Positions 62,779-64,000 of a stretch of DNA of 64,000 nt are shown piece by piece. The notes under the pieces are model-generated. The model did no database searches. It had not been told where the DNA came from and worked only from the letters and a program-made list of their open reading frames with translations. Numbering within the stretch: the first letter of the stretch is position 1; every line of letters starts with the position of its first letter. Origin of the DNA: Prescottella equi (GTDB lineage: Bacteria; Actinomycetota; Actinomycetes; Mycobacteriales; Mycobacteriaceae); NCBI RefSeq assembly GCF_002094305.1, contig NZ_LWTX01000001.1, forward strand, positions 992,001-1,056,000, given 5' to 3'. The position numbers were made by a program, and so were the translations under genes.

Positions 62779-64000
62779 ATGGACCTCGAGGACCTGTGGA
62801 CGCCGGTTTCTCCCCGCACGTTGCGTGAGGTCGTCGACCGCCTGTGCGAGGCGGGGCACGTGGTTGCCGACGCCCCCGTGGACGACCGGCGGGTGATCAC
62901 CGGAGTGTGTCAGGACTCCCGGCGTGTCCGCCCGGGTGACCTCTACGCTGCACTGCCGGGACGTCGGCACCACGGTGCGGATTTCGCCTCGGAGGCAACC
63001 GCGCGCGGCGCTGTCGCGATGCTGAGCGACCGGCCGTCGGACATCGTGCCGACGGTCGTCGTCGACGATCCACGCGTGGCACTGGGACCGCTCGCGGCAT
63101 GGGCGTACGGAAATCCGTCGACCGCCTTCGACCTGTACGGCGTGACAGGGACGAACGGCAAGACCAGCACCGTCTACCTGCTCGAGGCCGCTCTCGTGGC
63201 GGCGGGTCTCCGGACGGGGGTGGTCACCGGTGTCACGGTGCGGGGACCCGGCACGGTCCGGCCCGCGACGCGGACCACGCCGGAAGCGTGTGAGCTGCAG
63301 CAGAGCTTCGTCGAGTTCGTCGAGGAAGGAGTGGACGCGGTCGCGATGGAGGTGTCGAGCCACGGACTGGCCGAACACCGGATCGACGGATCCCGTTTCG
63401 ACGTCGGAGTCTTCACCAACCTCGCGCGTGACCACCTCGACTACCACCCCGACATGGAGGCCTACTACGCAGCAAAGGCACGTCTGTTCGAACGCGACCT
63501 CTGCGAACGCGCGGCCGTCTGCATCGACGACGACTACGGCCGCCGGCTCGCGGCCGAGGTCGCGGTTCCACACCTGACGTTCTCGGCACGCGATCCCGGT
63601 GCCGACGTGTACGCGACGACGGTGCGGGCACAACGGTGGGGGAGCACGTTCACTCTGCACCACCGGGGCGAACGGGTACCGGTTCGGTTGCGGGTCCTCG
63701 GCGGGCACCAGGTGGACAATGCTGTCGCGGCCCTCGCTGCGCTGTCCGTCCGAGGAATCGACCTCGGCGCTGCCGTGGCCGGGATCGAGGCACTCGACGC
63801 GATCCCCGGGCGGCTCGAGCGTGTGGACGTCGGGCAACCGTTCCTCGCGTTGGTCGACTACGTGCACAACACCGCCGGTCAGCATCGGCTGTTCCCCTAT
63901 CTGCGTTCGGTGACGCCAGGGCGGATCGTGGTTGTGCTGGGCGCCACCGGCGAGCGTGATCCCGGCAAGCGCGCTCCGCTCGGATTCACCGCTGCGCGAT
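62779..64000 (+). CDS. MurE-like Mur ligase, 3' end outside the window
   Basis: The frame is open to the window end (about 407 residues). DSRRVRPGDLYAALPGR, the ATP loop VTGTNGKTSTVYLLEAAL, TTPEACELQQ, EVSSHGLAEHRIDG, TNLARDHLDYHPDMEAYYAA and KARLF (carbamate lysine) are MurE motifs. The C-terminal domain begins ALVDYVHNTAGQHRLFPYL where MurE usually has VDYAHTP-. The amino acid selectivity loop is past the window. The usual MurE gene is in the dcw cluster, so this may be a second copy of unknown substrate. Confidence 0.88.
   Translation, partial: MDLEDLWTPVSPRTLREVVDRLCEAGHVVADAPVDDRRVITGVCQDSRRVRPGDLYAALPGRRHHGADFASEATARGAVAMLSDRPSDIVPTVVVDDPRVALGPLAAWAYGNPSTAFDLYGVTGTNGKTSTVYLLEAALVAAGLRTGVVTGVTVRGPGTVRPATRTTPEACELQQSFVEFVEEGVDAVAMEVSSHGLAEHRIDGSRFDVGVFTNLARDHLDYHPDMEAYYAAKARLFERDLCERAAVCIDDDYGRRLAAEVAVPHLTFSARDPGADVYATTVRAQRWGSTFTLHHRGERVPVRLRVLGGHQVDNAVAALAALSVRGIDLGAAVAGIEALDAIPGRLERVDVGQPFLALVDYVHNTAGQHRLFPYLRSVTPGRIVVVLGATGERDPGKRAPLGFTAAR

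Overview
The window reads as chromosome from a high-GC mycolic-acid actinomycete, most likely Rhodococcus. GTG starts and ATGA/GTGA stop-start overlaps are frequent. It carries bioB-bsaP, nadABC and a his operon with impA between hisA and hisF, all in the order I remember from Mycobacterium tuberculosis (bioB Rv1589 to hisI Rv1606). A DUF222/HNH protein, an F420-type oxidoreductase, a UsfY-like protein, a cholesterol-oxidase-like enzyme and an AmiC/MarR amide regulatory pair also fit Rhodococcus. I saw no rRNA, tRNA, CRISPR array or transposase. The assignment rests on gene content and order alone.

Layout. 1-5.9 kb: the 3' end of a nonribosomal peptide synthetase (A-PCP-TE), a VOC protein, a Mut7-C RNase-type protein, a secreted lipase and two small membrane proteins. 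5.9-8.6 kb: the biotin locus, with a BioQ-like TetR divergent from bioB-bsaP and two operator-like palindromes between them. 8.6-11.8 kb: an AlkZ-like protein, an MFS remnant and a DUF222/HNH protein. 11.9-16.8 kb: NAD synthesis, with an NrtR-type Nudix regulator divergent from nadABC and a quinone-reductase-like flavoprotein.

16.8-33.4 kb: an accessory block between nadC and hisD, where M. tuberculosis (from memory) has only two small genes. It holds a large LuxR (LAL) regulator, a SigF/SigB-type sigma factor, four glycosyltransferases overlapping by 4 nt each, a large-subunit catalase, a small catalase-like protein, a CDGSH iron-sulfur protein, a haem-oxygenase-like diiron protein and a small iron permease behind a SigF-type promoter. 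On the opposite strand are a Tat-exported GMC/cholesterol oxidase, a secreted GH1 glucosidase and a LysE exporter. This block is the best candidate for an undescribed system: a stress-linked iron/peroxide module tied to glycoside synthesis.

33.7-41.7 kb: hisD-hisC-hisB-(small membrane protein)-(MFS)-hisH-(membrane protein)-hisA/priA-impA-hisF-hisI, almost all overlapping or tightly spaced. 41.7-53.9 kb: mostly accessory and regulatory genes, including three TetR regulators with visible operator repeats, a ferritin-like protein, a GAF-ANTAR regulator, a frameshifted gene, an ATP-dependent DNA ligase, a CPBP protease, a secreted serine hydrolase, an FBP-domain protein, a UsfY-like protein, and a SnoaL/LLM pair. 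54.0-59.3 kb: Hsp20 under a CIRCE element, then an amide-utilisation cluster (amiC, amiS, amiE, amiB leftward, marR rightward) sharing a palindrome at both control regions. 59.6-64 kb: an Ada-AlkA fusion, an SDR, a phosphoesterase and a truncated MurE-like ligase.
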